64,000 nucleotides of DNA from Limnospira fusiformis SAG 85.79 (GCF_012516315.1 NZ_CP051185.1:1229403-1293402), one strand, 5' to 3'; shown: positions 48,865 to 58,229, numbered from the stretch's first letter. Numbers and translations are program-made. The notes: generated from the sequence alone by a model not told the origin.

Positions 48865-49461
48865 ATGATTGCCACACCCAATTTTGTCAATTTATCCCCA
48901 GATGATTACCTAAAACTAGAAGCCCAAAGTTCTGTCAAGCATGAATATATTGATGGAGAAGTCTACGCTATGGCGGGTGCAACTGATACCCATGTTACGA
49001 TCGCTTTAAATATGGCGATCGCACTTCGTAATCATCTCAGAGGCTCTAGTTGTCGGGTGTATATATCAGATATGAAAGTCCGTATTCAAAAAGCCAAAAG
49101 TGAGCGTTTTTACTATCCCGATATTCTCGTAACCTGTGACCAGCGTGATAGAGATACACCCACCTATAAACAATTTCCTCAACTTATCATTGAGGTATTG
49201 TCCGACTCCACAGAAGCCTTTGATAGGGGTGATAAATTTATGGACTATCAAAGTCTTGATAGCCTACAGGAATATATATTAATTAATACCCGTCATCCTC
49301 GCTTAGAGATTTTTCGCCGCCAGGATGACAGTTGGCTATTTAATAGTTATAGTTTATCTGAGGATACAGACGACACTACTTTTCATATTGTTAGCCTGGA
49401 TTTCACCGAACAAATTGCCGCCATTTACGAAGATGTTAACTTTAACTTACCCGAAAACTAA
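48865..49461 (+). CDS. Uma2-family (DUF820) endonuclease-like protein, copy 2
   Basis: A 198-residue duplicate of the preceding gene. From about residue 66 to 194 the two are identical in protein and nearly so in DNA; they differ mainly in one block (LNMAIALRNHL here, GNIFALLRAQV in copy 1), at a few N-terminal residues, and in the last residues (FNLPEN). All motifs of the family are kept. The stop overlaps that of the convergent exonuclease III gene by 4 bp. It is probably co-transcribed with copy 1. Confidence 0.88.
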   Translation: MIATPNFVNLSPDDYLKLEAQSSVKHEYIDGEVYAMAGATDTHVTIALNMAIALRNHLRGSSCRVYISDMKVRIQKAKSERFYYPDILVTCDQRDRDTPTYKQFPQLIIEVLSDSTEAFDRGDKFMDYQSLDSLQEYILINTRHPRLEIFRRQDDSWLFNSYSLSEDTDDTTFHIVSLDFTEQIAAIYEDVNFNLPEN

Positions 49462-50249
49462 GTTCCGATTTCTAAAATAACGGGTGCATGATCACTCGGT
49501 TTTGGTTGGGTTCTGGGTTCAGTGTCAATGTAACAAGCGATCGCATTTTGATAGAGTCCAGGACTTAGATAATGGTGATCAATTCTCCAGCCTCGGTTGC
49601 GGGTAAATGAGGCGGCGCGGTAGTCCCACCAGGTAAAATGTCCGCCGTCTTGGGTAAACTTACGAAAGCCGTCTGCTAAACCCAAATTAGCGATCGCATC
49701 TAAGGCTTGACGTTCCGCCGCCGATGCCATAATATGATTTTCCCGGTTTTGAGGATTATAAATATCCCGATCTTCTGGCGCAATATTAAAATCACCACAA
49801 ATACACAGATGAGGATATTTGATTAACATCTGTTGTAGATAATCCCCTAATCGGTTTAACCACTGTAACTTATACTCATATTTATCACTTCCCACACTCG
49901 ACCCATTCGGGATATAAACATTGACAATACAGATATCATCAATCACCCCAGCAATTACCCGTTTTTGGTCGTCCAATTCCCCCACCTGGTCAGCACCCAA
50001 AATCGGAGTAAATCCCATAATTACAGACTCGATATTTAGGCGACTAAAAATTGCCACCCCATTATAGGCTTTTTGACCATAAATATAGACATGATAGCCC
50101 AATTCTTCAAAAGGCGATCGCGGAAAATCTTGATCAATAACCTTAGTTTCCTGTAGGCACAAAACATCAATATCCTGACCTTGTAACCAGCTCAAAACTT
50201 GGTCTTGTCTAGTCCGAATTGAATTCACATTCCAGGTAGCAATTTTCAT
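49458..50249 (-). CDS. xth: Exodeoxyribonuclease III
   Basis: A 263-residue enzyme of the exonuclease III/AP endonuclease (EEP) fold acting in base-excision repair. Motifs: KIATWNVNSIRTRQDQ at the N-terminus (metal-binding Asn), VLCLQETKVID (catalytic Glu), VYIPNGSSVGSDKYEYK, ICGDFNIAPEDRDIYNP (Asp/Asn) and the C-terminal RIDHHYLSPG and PSDHAPVILEI (Asp-His). Length and order match bacterial XthA. Its 3' end overlaps the second Uma2 gene by 4 bp. Confidence 0.94.
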   Translation of the reverse strand: MKIATWNVNSIRTRQDQVLSWLQGQDIDVLCLQETKVIDQDFPRSPFEELGYHVYIYGQKAYNGVAIFSRLNIESVIMGFTPILGADQVGELDDQKRVIAGVIDDICIVNVYIPNGSSVGSDKYEYKLQWLNRLGDYLQQMLIKYPHLCICGDFNIAPEDRDIYNPQNRENHIMASAAERQALDAIANLGLADGFRKFTQDGGHFTWWDYRAASFTRNRGWRIDHHYLSPGLYQNAIACYIDTEPRTQPKPSDHAPVILEIGT

Positions 50250-50584
50250 ATTTAGTCGGGGAAGAAAACATGATTGTTAATTATACCAAAACTCATGTAA
50301 ACTTACAAATATTGCCTGGGATATTCTGAGCATAGATAAACTCTGGTCAAGTAATTATAGGGGTAAGGATATCTCCCCTTTGATTTTATCCTCCACCCTA
50401 CAGCTTTCAGAGATTCATCGACGTTTCGCGATCGCATTTTCTCTGAGCAATTTAGTCTGAGCAATTTGGTCTGAACAATTGCGATCGATACCATAATATC
50501 TCACCGGAGATTTAGGGCTAAGATTAATAACCCCATTAGGTCAATCCCTGGTCAACACAGAAGGGCGATCGCATTTTTTAACCA
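50250..50584. other. Intergenic region with scattered HIP1 sites
   Basis: No convincing gene. Several GCGATCGC-type sites and a threefold TGAGCAATTT/TCTGAGCAA-like repeat (about 50440-50480) are visible. A 63-codon minus-strand frame at 50303-50494 has no recognisable motif. Confidence 0.3.
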
Positions 50585-51112
50585 TCAACGAATGATGAAA
50601 TTGGGCTTTAAGAAAATACATCTGGACAAATAAATTCTACTTTTACTCCATGAGTGGCTAATTGATCGCCAAAATCTCGCCAATCTGAATCTACCGCATT
50701 TAATATGGGCGATTGATGGTGCGATCGCCACCGCGACAAATTGGCGATCGGATAAATCAAGACCATCCAGATTTGGAGCAATGGAAAATAATGTGCGATC
50801 GGGTTCCCTTTCTAAATCGGGAATTTCTAGTAAATTGGGCAGCTTCCACTCGACAGAAATATAGAGTTTTCCCGGAATTTGATGGTTATGCAAGATGTCC
50901 GAAAATGTCCCCAACTCAACATAAGCCCCCCTCGTTTCCAGTACCCGTTGGCGATCGACTGCTTCAACAGTTTGCTTCAGCATCAGTAATAGTTGTAAGA
51001 TGGAAGTTTTTCCCGAACTATTGGTGTCAAAAAAGCCAGTCAATGGGGCGATTCTGATGTAGCCAGTATCCTGCCAGGATTTGAAAGATTTGGCGCGTAA
51101 CTGGGTAATCAT
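50585..51112 (-). pseudogene. Chimeric remnant: AAA ATPase N-terminus joined to another protein's C-terminus
   Basis: Residues 1-90 are the N-terminus of an SMC/OLD-like AAA ATPase: RAKSFKSWQDTGYIRIAPLT and SSGKTSILQLLLMLKQTVEA (Walker A region, with the usual GxNxSGKS reading FDTNSSGKT). After VEWKLPN the sequence changes to DLDGLDLSDRQFVAVAIA-like sequence, and a one-base shift near 50698 hides a natural end that reads NAVDSDWRDFGDQLATHGVK and then EFICPDVFS with its own stop. That tail resembles a cyanobacterial family often encoded next to such ATPases. The gene looks like a deletion fusion of two neighbours with a later frameshift. Confidence 0.6.
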
Positions 51113-51285
51113 TTTTATGGTTTACGATATCTCCTTAACAATTAAGACTAATACATATTACTATCGGGCTTGCCTCTTAGACTGAGAAAAAAGGAGAACA
51201 ACTCGGTTTTCTCACGGAACAATTCAGTTAGTAAAAATCACCCGCTAAGGCAGCCACACACCGATATTTTGTCTACTTGTGATAA

Positions 51286-51708
51286 TTATCGCTCGTTAGG
51301 AATCACTAAAGGGATGATTTCATTTTTATTTTTCCGATAGATTCTAAAGTCACTATCAAGGGTCAAGACAAGGCTATTCGGATCAATCTCTGCCATACGC
51401 ACTAAACAGGCATCTGCTAGAGACATCGGAACAGACTGGTAACGTTGCATTAATTGATGAACCATCGAAAATTCATCGATGAGTCTAAACGGAATTTTGA
51501 GCTTTTGGCTGTTAATCAAGTTGAGAATGGTTGTTTCTGCACCATAAATTTTTCTGAACAAAAAGCAGGTTTCAGTTATCACAGGTTCGCAGGTTATGAT
51601 TGGTGAAGAAATATTGTTTAGTTGATTTTTGACCCAACTATGGTATTGTTCGCTACGGTTTAAAAGAGCAACCAGAAACCCTGTGTCAATAATTACTGTT
51701 GGTTTCAT
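51286..51708 (-). CDS. PIN-domain toxin (VapC-like)
   Basis: A 140-residue PIN-domain ribonuclease. The acidic residues expected for the active site are seen in VIIDTGFLVALLNRSEQYH (Asp 8), the EPVITETCFLFRK segment (Glu), MSLADACLVRMAE (Asp) and LVLTLDSDFRIYRK (Asp). Such proteins cleave tRNA, rRNA or mRNA when free of antitoxin. The start overlaps the stop of the upstream small gene by 4 bp, the normal antitoxin-toxin arrangement. VapC-type is inferred from fold and layout; the target is unknown. Confidence 0.88.
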   Translation of the reverse strand: MKPTVIIDTGFLVALLNRSEQYHSWVKNQLNNISSPIITCEPVITETCFLFRKIYGAETTILNLINSQKLKIPFRLIDEFSMVHQLMQRYQSVPMSLADACLVRMAEIDPNSLVLTLDSDFRIYRKNKNEIIPLVIPNER

Positions 51709-51950
51709 TCTGTACCGAATCCTTCTAAGTATTTTTTATTGGTGGCTAAATCGCCGGGTCCCCCTTCTAGGCATCCGATAAATTCATGGGCATCTTCTAA
51801 AAACGATCTGCTTTCTAGGGATACATCTGTTTTTTCGGTCTTGGTTTCTGGATAACGTTTTTTGAGAAGTTGAATGAAGTCAATGAGTAAGTCTTGCGCT
51901 TCTGGTGGCAGAGTTTGAATGTCGTTTTGAATTTGGTTTAGATTATTCAT
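51705..51950 (-). CDS. Putative antitoxin of the PIN-domain toxin
   Basis: An 81-residue acidic protein directly upstream of and overlapping the PIN toxin. The N-terminal half (QIQNDIQTLPPEAQDLLIDF) is similar to DUF2281-type antitoxin N-termini (LPPEAQ...DFI), and the C-terminal half, rich in E, D and G, would wrap the toxin. GGAGATTACAAGT lies before its ATG as a ribosome binding site. Such antitoxins usually bind their own promoter, in this case the short gap before ileS. Confidence 0.75.
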   Translation of the reverse strand: MNNLNQIQNDIQTLPPEAQDLLIDFIQLLKKRYPETKTEKTDVSLESRSFLEDAHEFIGCLEGGPGDLATNKKYLEGFGTE

Positions 51951-52017
51951 ACTTGTAATCTCCTATGAAGTAGGAAAAATTTAATAAACCGGGTTGGGAG
52001 AAACCCGGTTTCTGTGG

Positions 52018-54912
52018 TTAAAACTCTCCGGCTAAAGCCGAAACACAACGTTCGCAGATGGTGGGATGTTCTGAAGACTCACCGACATGGACAGAGTAAT
52101 TCCAACAGCGATCGCATTTTTCGCCCTCAGCATTCACCACAGCGATCGCCATCAATTCCGACTCACTTTTATACTGCAAATCTGCCAGTTTATCTGGATT
52201 TTCCAGTAACTCAACCTGAGAACAAATCAACAGATATCGCAAAGCATCAACGCCGTTATTCTGCTTAAATTCCGCCGGATTTGGATTCATTGCCGCTAAC
52301 TGTTGACGCAATTTTTCATCTGCCACATATAGCAAGATTTTAGCATCCAGAGAAGAACCCACCATTTTATCTTTGCGCGCCTGTTCCATCACCTGATTAA
52401 CCTCGGCGCGAATCTCCCGTAATTTCACCCAAAACTCTGCTAATTCAGGCTTTTTCCAGGCTTCATCTAACCGAACCCAACCAGATTCAAATACTGATAA
52501 ATATGGCGTAGAATATGGTATATTTTGCCAGATATCCTCTGCCGTATGACAAAGGACAGGCGCGATCGCTTTCGCCAAATTTTCTAGGGCGATCGCCAAA
52601 ACAGTCTGACAACTGCGCCGCCGGAAACCATTTTCCGCGCTAATATATAGTCGGTCTTTCGCAATATCCAAATAGAAATTGGATAAATCGACCACACAGA
52701 AATTTTGCACTACCTGAAAGAATCGGAAAAACTGATAAGTTTCAAAAGCGTCTGTCACCTCCGCAAACACTTCCGTCATGCGGTGCAACATATACCGATC
52801 TAACTCCGGTAAATCCTCATAAGCGATCGCATCTTTTGCTGGGTCAAAATCATGCAAATTCCCCAACAAAAACCGCGCCGTATTTCTAATTTTGCGGTAA
52901 ACATCCGACATCTGTTTCAGGATATTTTTACCCAAAGGTACATCCGCCGAATAATCCACCGAAGACACCCACAAACGCAGGATATCCGCACCATAAGCGG
53001 GGTCTTGTTGTTGATTTTTGCCCCCATTAATAACCACAGCCGGGTCTACCACATTTCCCAGGGATTTACTCATTTTATATCCCTTTTCATCCAGCACAAA
53101 ACCATGAGTTAGCACAGTTTTATAAGGTGCAATCCCATGATTAGCCACACTGGTTAATAAACTAGACTGAAACCAACCCCGATGTTGATCAGAACCTTCC
53201 AAATAAATATCAGCCGGATAAGCCAATTCTGGGCGCTGTTTAGCCACCGCCGCCCAAGAGGAACCCGAATCAAACCAGACATCCATAGTATCGGTTCCCT
53301 TGCGGTATTTCTTGCCATTATTAACGTAAGATTCCGGCAGTAATTCCTCAACCGAAAGTTTCCACCAAGCATCAGTACCGTGTTGAGCAATAATATCTTT
53401 TACATGGTTAATCGTTTCCTCATTTAGCAGAGGTTCCCCCGTTTCTTCCTCATAAAAAACTGGAATGGGAACCCCCCAACTGCGCTGACGAGAAATACAC
53501 CAATCACTGCGATCGCTTACCATTGGCGTAATCCTATTTTCTCCCTGGGAGGGAATCCACTGCACCTGTTTAATAGCTTCTAAAGCCTGTTCACGGAAAC
53601 CTTCCACCGATGCAAACCATTGTTCTGTCGCCCTAAAAATTGTCGGTTTTTTCGTCCGCCAATCATAGGGATATTTATGTTGATAGGGTTCCTCTTTAAT
53701 CAAAGAACCCGCCTCTTGTAACGCTTCAATAATCGCGCCATTAGCATCTTTGAGAACATTTAAACCCGCGAACTCTCCCGCCTCCTCCGTAAAATCACCA
53801 TTTTCATCTACTGGCGAAAGTATAGGTAAACCATAACGCTGACCTACGATATAATCTTCCTGACCGTGACCGGGTGCTGTATGAACCAAACCCGTCCCCG
53901 ATTCAGTAGTCACATAATCACCACCAATTAAAATCGGACTTTCACGGTCAAATAGAGGATGTTTATAGGTGCAATTTTCTAGCAGTGCGCCTTTCACCGT
54001 AGCTTTCACAGTTAAATTAGTGTGAAAAGTAGCTGATAACCTTTCCACCAATTCCGCAGCCACCAACAGATACTTAAACTCAATAGGACTTTCTGAATCC
54101 CCTTGAGTTTCTACCACCGCATAGGTTAATTCTGGATTCAGAGCAACTGCCAAATTTCCCGGAATCGTCCAAGGCGTAGTCGTCCAGATTGCTACTCCTA
54201 AATCCGGTAAATATGGACTCAGTAACTCTCGCACCGATTCCGCTAAACTCGTAATTCTGAAAGCCGCATAAATACTGCGGGAAGTGTGACCTTCGGGATA
54301 TTCTAATTCTGCTTCCGCCAGGGCTGTTTTGGAACTCGGACTCCAATGGACTGGTTTTAGACCCCGATAAATGTATCCCTTGAGAACCATAACACCGAAT
54401 ACAGCAATTTGAGCCGCTTCGTATTCCGGAGTTAGGGTTAAATAGGGGTTTTCCCAGTCTCCCCACACCCCATAACGTTGAAATTGGGTTTTTTGTTCTT
54501 CAACGGTTTTCAGGGCAAAATCTCGCGCTTTCTCACGCAAAGTTAGCGGGGTGAGTTGTTCCCTTTCTGACTGCTTCATCTGTTGCAGCACTTTCAATTC
54601 AATCGGGAGTCCGTGACAGTCCCAACCCGGCACATAGCGGACTTTTTGCCCCTGTAGGGTTTGGTAGCGGTTAATAATATCTTTGAGAATCTTATTCAGG
54701 GCGTGGCCTATGTGTAGCTGTCCATTGGCATAAGGCGGGCCATCATGAATTATAAACCGATCGCCCGGATTGTTTTCACAGAGGCGATCGTATATCTGGT
54801 TATCCGCCCAAAATTTTTGTAATTCTGGTTCCCGTTTGACGGCATTAGCCCGCATATCAAACTTGGTTTTGGGCAGGTTAACCGTGTCTTTGTAGGCGTT
54901 TTTTTCGGTCAC
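52018..54912 (-). CDS. ileS: Isoleucine-tRNA ligase
   Basis: A 964-residue class I synthetase that charges tRNA-Ile and edits valine. HIGH motif in ANGQLHIGHALNKIL near residue 68, editing-domain motifs VWTTTPWTIPGNLAVALNP and GLVHTAPGHGQEDY, KMSKS motif in GYKMSKSLGNVVDP near residue 615, and a C-terminal zinc site CDRCWNYSV with ICERCVSAL. The full-length bacterial form with zinc finger is present. Start MTEKNAYKDTVNLPKTKF is typical. It is divergent from psb30. Confidence 0.97.
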   Translation of the reverse strand: MTEKNAYKDTVNLPKTKFDMRANAVKREPELQKFWADNQIYDRLCENNPGDRFIIHDGPPYANGQLHIGHALNKILKDIINRYQTLQGQKVRYVPGWDCHGLPIELKVLQQMKQSEREQLTPLTLREKARDFALKTVEEQKTQFQRYGVWGDWENPYLTLTPEYEAAQIAVFGVMVLKGYIYRGLKPVHWSPSSKTALAEAELEYPEGHTSRSIYAAFRITSLAESVRELLSPYLPDLGVAIWTTTPWTIPGNLAVALNPELTYAVVETQGDSESPIEFKYLLVAAELVERLSATFHTNLTVKATVKGALLENCTYKHPLFDRESPILIGGDYVTTESGTGLVHTAPGHGQEDYIVGQRYGLPILSPVDENGDFTEEAGEFAGLNVLKDANGAIIEALQEAGSLIKEEPYQHKYPYDWRTKKPTIFRATEQWFASVEGFREQALEAIKQVQWIPSQGENRITPMVSDRSDWCISRQRSWGVPIPVFYEEETGEPLLNEETINHVKDIIAQHGTDAWWKLSVEELLPESYVNNGKKYRKGTDTMDVWFDSGSSWAAVAKQRPELAYPADIYLEGSDQHRGWFQSSLLTSVANHGIAPYKTVLTHGFVLDEKGYKMSKSLGNVVDPAVVINGGKNQQQDPAYGADILRLWVSSVDYSADVPLGKNILKQMSDVYRKIRNTARFLLGNLHDFDPAKDAIAYEDLPELDRYMLHRMTEVFAEVTDAFETYQFFRFFQVVQNFCVVDLSNFYLDIAKDRLYISAENGFRRRSCQTVLAIALENLAKAIAPVLCHTAEDIWQNIPYSTPYLSVFESGWVRLDEAWKKPELAEFWVKLREIRAEVNQVMEQARKDKMVGSSLDAKILLYVADEKLRQQLAAMNPNPAEFKQNNGVDALRYLLICSQVELLENPDKLADLQYKSESELMAIAVVNAEGEKCDRCWNYSVHVGESSEHPTICERCVSALAGEF

Positions 54913-55100
54913 GGCAGTATACTGAACGATTCTCTTGGGTTAGCAGTTTTCAGATATTTTAACTCTTTTGGGGACAGCTTGCCACAAATTCACCATCGCG
55001 CTTGTTGAGTTTTGTAACGTTCCTTAAAATAATTGGGCGATCGCCTGATATGATTAGACCTTGGTTTATATCATCGCTTTGGGAAGTTTTGGGAGGAACA

Positions 55101-55232
55101 ATGGACTTTATTACCAACTTGTTCAGCAATGTCAATTTTGAACTGATCGCCCAGTTACTAATGCTATCACTGATTGTGATTGCTGGCCCGGTGGTGATCG
55201 TATTGTTGGCGTTTCGTGGGGGCGACCTGTAG
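55101..55232 (+). CDS. psb30: Photosystem II protein Psb30 (Ycf12)
   Basis: A 43-residue single-helix membrane protein: FELIAQLLMLSLIVIAGPVV followed by IVLLAFRGGDL. The helix with the terminal (A/F)RGG(D/N)L motif is the signature of Psb30/Ycf12, a small peripheral subunit of photosystem II near cytochrome b559. GGGAGGAACA directly before ATG 55101 is a strong ribosome binding site and fixes this start; an upstream in-frame start at 55002 would add an unlikely 33 residues. A hairpin terminator follows at 55262. Confidence 0.85.
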   Translation: MDFITNLFSNVNFELIAQLLMLSLIVIAGPVVIVLLAFRGGDL

Positions 55233-55261
55233 CATCAGACCCCCAAAATCTCTGAATCCAA

Positions 55262-55298
55262 CGGAGGCGGGTGGGTTTTACCTAGCCTCCCGTTTTCC
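55262..55298 (+). terminator. Hairpin terminator after psb30
   Basis: GGAGGC at 55263-55268 pairs with GCCTCC at 55285-55290, followed by CGTTTTCCTG. The stem and short T run 30 bp after the psb30 stop fit a factor-independent terminator, possibly serving the convergent DUF4346 gene as well. Confidence 0.5.
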
Positions 55299-55331
55299 TG
55301 TCCCTACCAGCAGACCTACATCGACTAGAAT

Positions 55332-55736
55332 TTAGTCCTGGATGTAATCCTGTCCATTCACTAAAGCCATTTCCGCCCGGACGAACTCCCGCCCCAGGTA
55401 TAGGGCATGATCAAAACAAGTCAGCGGACAGGTACTTGCTTCTTCTGTGATTTTAATACCTAATTCTTTCGCCGTTCTTCCCCGGTAAATACCAATCGGA
55501 GTCCGCTTGAGTTCCCCTTTACACGGGAAAGGTTCCCCCGTGTCTGGATCCACAGCTAGACCCTGTTCGTTGATATCGTTGCTATAATGTTCCGCGCAAA
55601 TTAAGCCCTTGTCCCGGTCAATATAAATGATAAAATAGCCCCCCGGATCGAGTTGAATAAAACGCTGGGAGAGCTTGTCATCTAAGGCTATGCGTTCTTC
55701 TGGAGATAGGTTGGTGTTCGTTGATAGAGTAGACAC
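55332..55736 (-). CDS. DUF4346-domain protein
   Basis: A 134-residue soluble protein. DPGGYFIIYIDRDKGLICAE, then RTAKELGIKITEE and the ending HALYLGREFVRAEMALVNGQ match the DUF4346 family of cyanobacteria, some members of which are fused to dihydropteroate synthase-like domains. Its function is unknown. The conserved Cys residues (GLICAEHY, STCPLTCFDH) are kept. It stands alone between psb30 and nrdA, convergent to the first and divergent to the second. Confidence 0.8.
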   Translation of the reverse strand: MSTLSTNTNLSPEERIALDDKLSQRFIQLDPGGYFIIYIDRDKGLICAEHYSNDINEQGLAVDPDTGEPFPCKGELKRTPIGIYRGRTAKELGIKITEEASTCPLTCFDHALYLGREFVRAEMALVNGQDYIQD

Positions 55737-55866
55737 AAAAGTTAAAAATGCGATCGCTACAATACAGTCTACTTATTACTTTACAATATCTCGATTATTT
55801 AACAGAGGATTGTATCAATTTATACAGAAACCCCCAACTGTTAAAAATTATTAATTGGGCCATTTA

Positions 55867-55882
55867 GCACTAGATATAGCGT
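55867..55882. promoter_or_regulatory. Candidate NrdR box 1 upstream of nrdA
   Basis: GCACTAGATATAGCGT matches 13 of 16 positions of the NrdR box as I recall it (ACACWATATATWGTGT). It lies about 90 bp before the nrdA start. NrdR represses ribonucleotide reductase genes in many bacteria. Confidence 0.45.
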
Positions 55883-55907
55883 AAAACGAGAAATTTGTCA
55901 ATACCTG

Positions 55908-55929
55908 TCACTAAATATATATATAGAGT
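55908..55929. promoter_or_regulatory. Candidate NrdR box 2 upstream of nrdA
   Basis: TCACTAAATATATATATAGA contains a weaker NrdR-like palindrome (CACTAAATATAT...TATAGAGT). It starts 41 bp after box 1, close to four helical turns, which fits paired NrdR boxes. AT-richness of the site makes a chance match possible. Confidence 0.35.
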
Positions 55930-55970
55930 AAATTAGTAAAGCTGATTCAAATTCCAGACAGAAACAGACC

Positions 55971-58229
55971 ATGCAAACCCTATCAACCACAACTGATACC
56001 CCCTTCAATCGCCAAATTCAGGTAATCCGGCGGGATGGATCATTAACTCTTTTGGATGTGTCCAGAATTCGCGCAGTCGTCAACTGGGCTTGTGAAGGCT
56101 TAGATGCTAACCCCATTACTTTGGAAGCTGGACTGACCACTCGCCTGAAAAATGGAGTCACCACCAGGGAAATTCAGGATAACTTAATAGGTTGTGCCTT
56201 AGAGTTGTGTAGCCCCTCAGACCCAGACTGGCGGTATGTAGCCGGGAGGCTGCATATTTGGAACTTGTGGAAAGATACCCTAGTTAGCCGTGGCTACCAA
56301 TATGAGGATTATTGCCAAACCGTTACTAGCAAAGTGAAATCTGGTCAGTATGACGCGCGCTTATTAAAATATACCCCCGACCAGTTGAGAGAAGCGGGAA
56401 GCTGGATTAACCCCCAATGGGATAAAGATTATGATTATGCGGGGGCGGTTTTACTAACTAAACGTTATTTATTACCCGAGGAATTACCCCAAGAAGCCTT
56501 ATTATCTTGTGCCTTATTATTAGCCGTAGTCGAAGCCCCAGAAAAACGAATGTTTTGGGCGCAGAAATTCTATCAAGCGATCGCCCTGCGTCAGATTTCT
56601 TTAGCCACCCCGATTTTAGCTAATTTGCGGATTCCTAACGGGTCTTTGAGTTCCTGTTTTATTATCGGTATGGATGATAATTTAGAGAACATATTTGACA
56701 CCATTAAAGACGCTGCCCGGATTTCCAAAAATGGCGGCGGTGTTGGCGTAAATGTCAGCCGCATTAGGGCAACAGGTAGCTGGGTAATGGGTAAGCCTAA
56801 CGCATCCGGTGGCGTGATTCCCTGGATTAAACTGTTAAATGATACCGCCATTGCTGTCAATCAGGGAGGCCGTCGCGCTGGCGCAATTACCGTCAGTTTA
56901 GATGTGTGGCATTTAGACATTCTCGAATTTTTGGAGATGCAAACCGAGAATGGAGACCAGCGCCGGAAGGCTTATGATATTTTCCCTCAATTAGTCATTT
57001 CTGATGAGTTCATGCGCCGGGTGCGTAACTGCGAAAACTGGACTCTGATAGACCCCTACGAAGTCCGGGTAAAATTGGGCATAGAATTATCAGAATTATG
57101 GGGTGAAGAATTTGAGTCAGCTTATCAAAAAATAGAAGCGTCTTTAGACTATGAATTAAAACTATATAAGCGGATAAATGCTAGGGAACTGTTTAAAAAC
57201 ATTATGCGATCGCAAGTAGAAACCGGGATGCCTTATCTGTGGTTTAAAGATACTAGCAACGCCGCCAATCCTAACCAACACGAAGGATATATTCCTGGGG
57301 GTAACTTGTGCCAAGAATCTTGGTCTAACGTCAAACCAGGAGAACTCGCCCATACCTGCAACTTAAATAGTCTAAATCTCTCTAATTTAGATTGGCAAGA
57401 CCTACCCAATATTTGCGAAATAGCCGTCCGCATTTTAGACAACACCATCGAAATTACTCACCCACCATTTCAAGCCAGTATTGACCATAATCAACGTTAT
57501 CGCACCATTGGCGTGGGTGTCATGGGGTTAGCGGATTGGTTAGCCAAACGGCGTTTTTCCTATAGCCATTTACAGGAAATTAGCAACCTGTTTGAAGATA
57601 TCGGATTTTACTGCACTAAAACCTCAATGGAACTCTCCAAAGAAAGGGGGGCTTATCCGGCATTTGCTGGAAGTTCCTGGAGTCAAGGTAAGTTAATTGG
57701 TGCTAAACCAGTCGATTGGTTTTTAACCCACGCCGACGATAAACAAAGGTGGAAAGAATTAAGCGAAGATATCCAAAAATATGGGATTAGGAACTCTCAT
57801 ATAACCGCCATTGCTCCCAACACATCATCATCCTTAGTCCAAGGTTGTACCGCCAGCGTATTACCCTGTTATAGTCGTTTCTTCTATGACAAATGGGCTA
57901 AAGGAACCGTCCCCATTGCGCCTCCCTTTATTAAAGACAACTTCTGGTTTTACCCAGAGAATAAAACCCTAGACCAGCAAATTGTTGTCAAAGCCGTAGC
58001 TGCCATGCAGCAATGGATTGATACAGGAATATCAATGGAGTTGATGTTTAACCTCAATCAAGGCGTATATTTCCCCGAGGAACCCGCGCGCAGCCTTAAA
58101 GCTAAAGATATCTTTGACACCCTGATGGCTGCTTGGGAACAGGGGTGCAAAGCCATCTATTATGTGAGGACAGTTCAGCGGGACAGCTTTCAAGAATCCG
58201 ACGATGCCTGCACAGCTTGTGCAAATTAG
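55971..58229 (+). CDS. nrdA: Ribonucleoside-diphosphate reductase, alpha subunit
   Basis: A 752-residue class I large subunit. N-terminal ATP-cone (IQVIRRDGSLTLLDVSRI, about 15-100), the substrate-site cysteine in NGSLSSCFIIGMDD, the glycine-rich SKNGGGVGVNVSRIRATGS, the active-site NLCQESW with Cys/Glu, the HTCNLNSLNLS cysteine, the PNTSSSLVQGCTASVLP phosphate loop and a C-terminal CTACAN redox pair. All parts of an active enzyme are present and no intein or intron is seen. Two NrdR-like sites lie upstream. The intron-split nrdB begins 201 bp downstream. Confidence 0.95.
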   Translation: MQTLSTTTDTPFNRQIQVIRRDGSLTLLDVSRIRAVVNWACEGLDANPITLEAGLTTRLKNGVTTREIQDNLIGCALELCSPSDPDWRYVAGRLHIWNLWKDTLVSRGYQYEDYCQTVTSKVKSGQYDARLLKYTPDQLREAGSWINPQWDKDYDYAGAVLLTKRYLLPEELPQEALLSCALLLAVVEAPEKRMFWAQKFYQAIALRQISLATPILANLRIPNGSLSSCFIIGMDDNLENIFDTIKDAARISKNGGGVGVNVSRIRATGSWVMGKPNASGGVIPWIKLLNDTAIAVNQGGRRAGAITVSLDVWHLDILEFLEMQTENGDQRRKAYDIFPQLVISDEFMRRVRNCENWTLIDPYEVRVKLGIELSELWGEEFESAYQKIEASLDYELKLYKRINARELFKNIMRSQVETGMPYLWFKDTSNAANPNQHEGYIPGGNLCQESWSNVKPGELAHTCNLNSLNLSNLDWQDLPNICEIAVRILDNTIEITHPPFQASIDHNQRYRTIGVGVMGLADWLAKRRFSYSHLQEISNLFEDIGFYCTKTSMELSKERGAYPAFAGSSWSQGKLIGAKPVDWFLTHADDKQRWKELSEDIQKYGIRNSHITAIAPNTSSSLVQGCTASVLPCYSRFFYDKWAKGTVPIAPPFIKDNFWFYPENKTLDQQIVVKAVAAMQQWIDTGISMELMFNLNQGVYFPEEPARSLKAKDIFDTLMAAWEQGCKAIYYVRTVQRDSFQESDDACTACAN

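Noticed and set aside
50303-50494. A 63-codon minus-strand frame between exonuclease III and the ATPase remnant.
   Set aside because: No motif, no ribosome binding site and HIP1-type sites throughout; probably non-coding.
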